Positions 63,963 through 64,000 of a stretch of 64,000 nt of DNA are shown piece by piece (within the stretch, counting starts at the first letter, position 1; every line of letters begins with the position of its first letter). Source of the stretch: Periplaneta americana (lineage: Eukaryota; Arthropoda; Insecta; Blattodea; Blattidae); the NCBI RefSeq assembly GCF_040183065.1, contig NW_027185501.1, positions 2,681,501-2,745,500 on the forward strand, written 5' to 3'. The notes under the pieces were generated by a model that was not told the origin of the DNA, did no database searches, and saw only the letters and a program-made list of their open reading frames with translations. A program made the translations under genes and the position numbers.

Positions 63963-64000
63963 TAGATTATCGAACAAAGAATAAATAATATGAAAGCGTG

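Larger units (their letters stand above)
58390..63963 (-). mobile_element. Two-ORF LINE (gag-like ORF1, AP endonuclease ORF2), split by a pogo element and 3'-truncated
   Basis: ORF1 runs from ATG 63930 past the pogo insertion to about 59370; ORF2 starts at ATG 59325. The empty site of the pogo insertion reads KNLTYVTNPTSAK in ORF1 frame. Only the endonuclease part of ORF2 remains: RT and everything 3' of PPWWNETCNRAV are missing at 58390, so this is a 3' deletion rather than ordinary 5' truncation. The 5' UTR shows a CCCC-TTCG-GGGG hairpin at 63944-63962. Confidence 0.82.

Overview
This is a very repeat-rich, AT-rich stretch of an animal genome, almost certainly an insect. The tRNA-derived SINE, the LINE families and the abundant P/hAT/Harbinger relics remind me of cockroach or termite (Blattodea) DNA, but that is inference. 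No intact host gene is visible. The only host-derived coding pieces are fragments of TFIIE-beta, a synaptotagmin-type C2 domain and TPGS2, and one possible terminal exon of a cytochrome P450. There is no rRNA, no canonical tRNA gene and no CRISPR.

Region 1 (1-11.4 kb) is a Russian doll. A P-type (THAP) transposon on the minus strand runs through the whole stretch and off the left edge. It was hit by a TTAA-target element (10046-11239), a Penelope-like element (about 7958-8765) and a TIR transposon here called X (907-7797). X was in turn hit by a nested pair of TIR elements (1251-2117 containing 1463-2052) and by a LINE unit (2640-6759). Several insertions can be verified from the sequence because the interrupted reading frame resumes across the target duplication.

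Region 2 (11.4-19.6 kb) holds a deleted hAT, a PIF/Harbinger transposase relic with a SINE cluster inside it, a 1.15-kb TIR element and a 191-bp MITE. Region 3 (19.6-24.4 kb) holds the second LINE unit, nearly intact, on the minus strand. Region 4 (25-34.3 kb) holds two hAT relatives sharing ends, an RTE-like LINE tail, two copies of an RNase H LINE (Y) and a Mutator-like transposase. Region 5 (34.3-46 kb) holds a hammerhead-like motif, a P450-like exon, an unclassified multi-copy gene relic, a chimeric LINE and a LINE-in-LINE nest flanked by inverted Penelope-like pieces. Region 6 (46.4-57.3 kb) is a second P-type transposon whose intron 1 carries an R2-like LINE and whose exon 3 carries another LINE, followed tail-to-tail by a third P copy. 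Region 7 (58.4-64 kb) is a two-ORF LINE split by a pogo/Tigger transposon.

The most unusual signal is the pair of related restriction-endonuclease-type LINEs at 2640-6759 and 19583-23935. Each ends exactly at its stop codon and continues without a 3' UTR of its own into spliced host mRNA sequence: TFIIE-beta in one, a C2B domain plus TPGS2 in the other. The target-site duplication lies outside the host sequence. LINE and host pieces therefore went in as one unit, as expected from reverse-transcriptase template jumping or from 3' transduction. The second strong candidate is element X, a DNA transposon with CACTG/CACAG ends and a 3-bp TTA duplication. It carries a multi-copy insect protein family I know only as uncharacterised.
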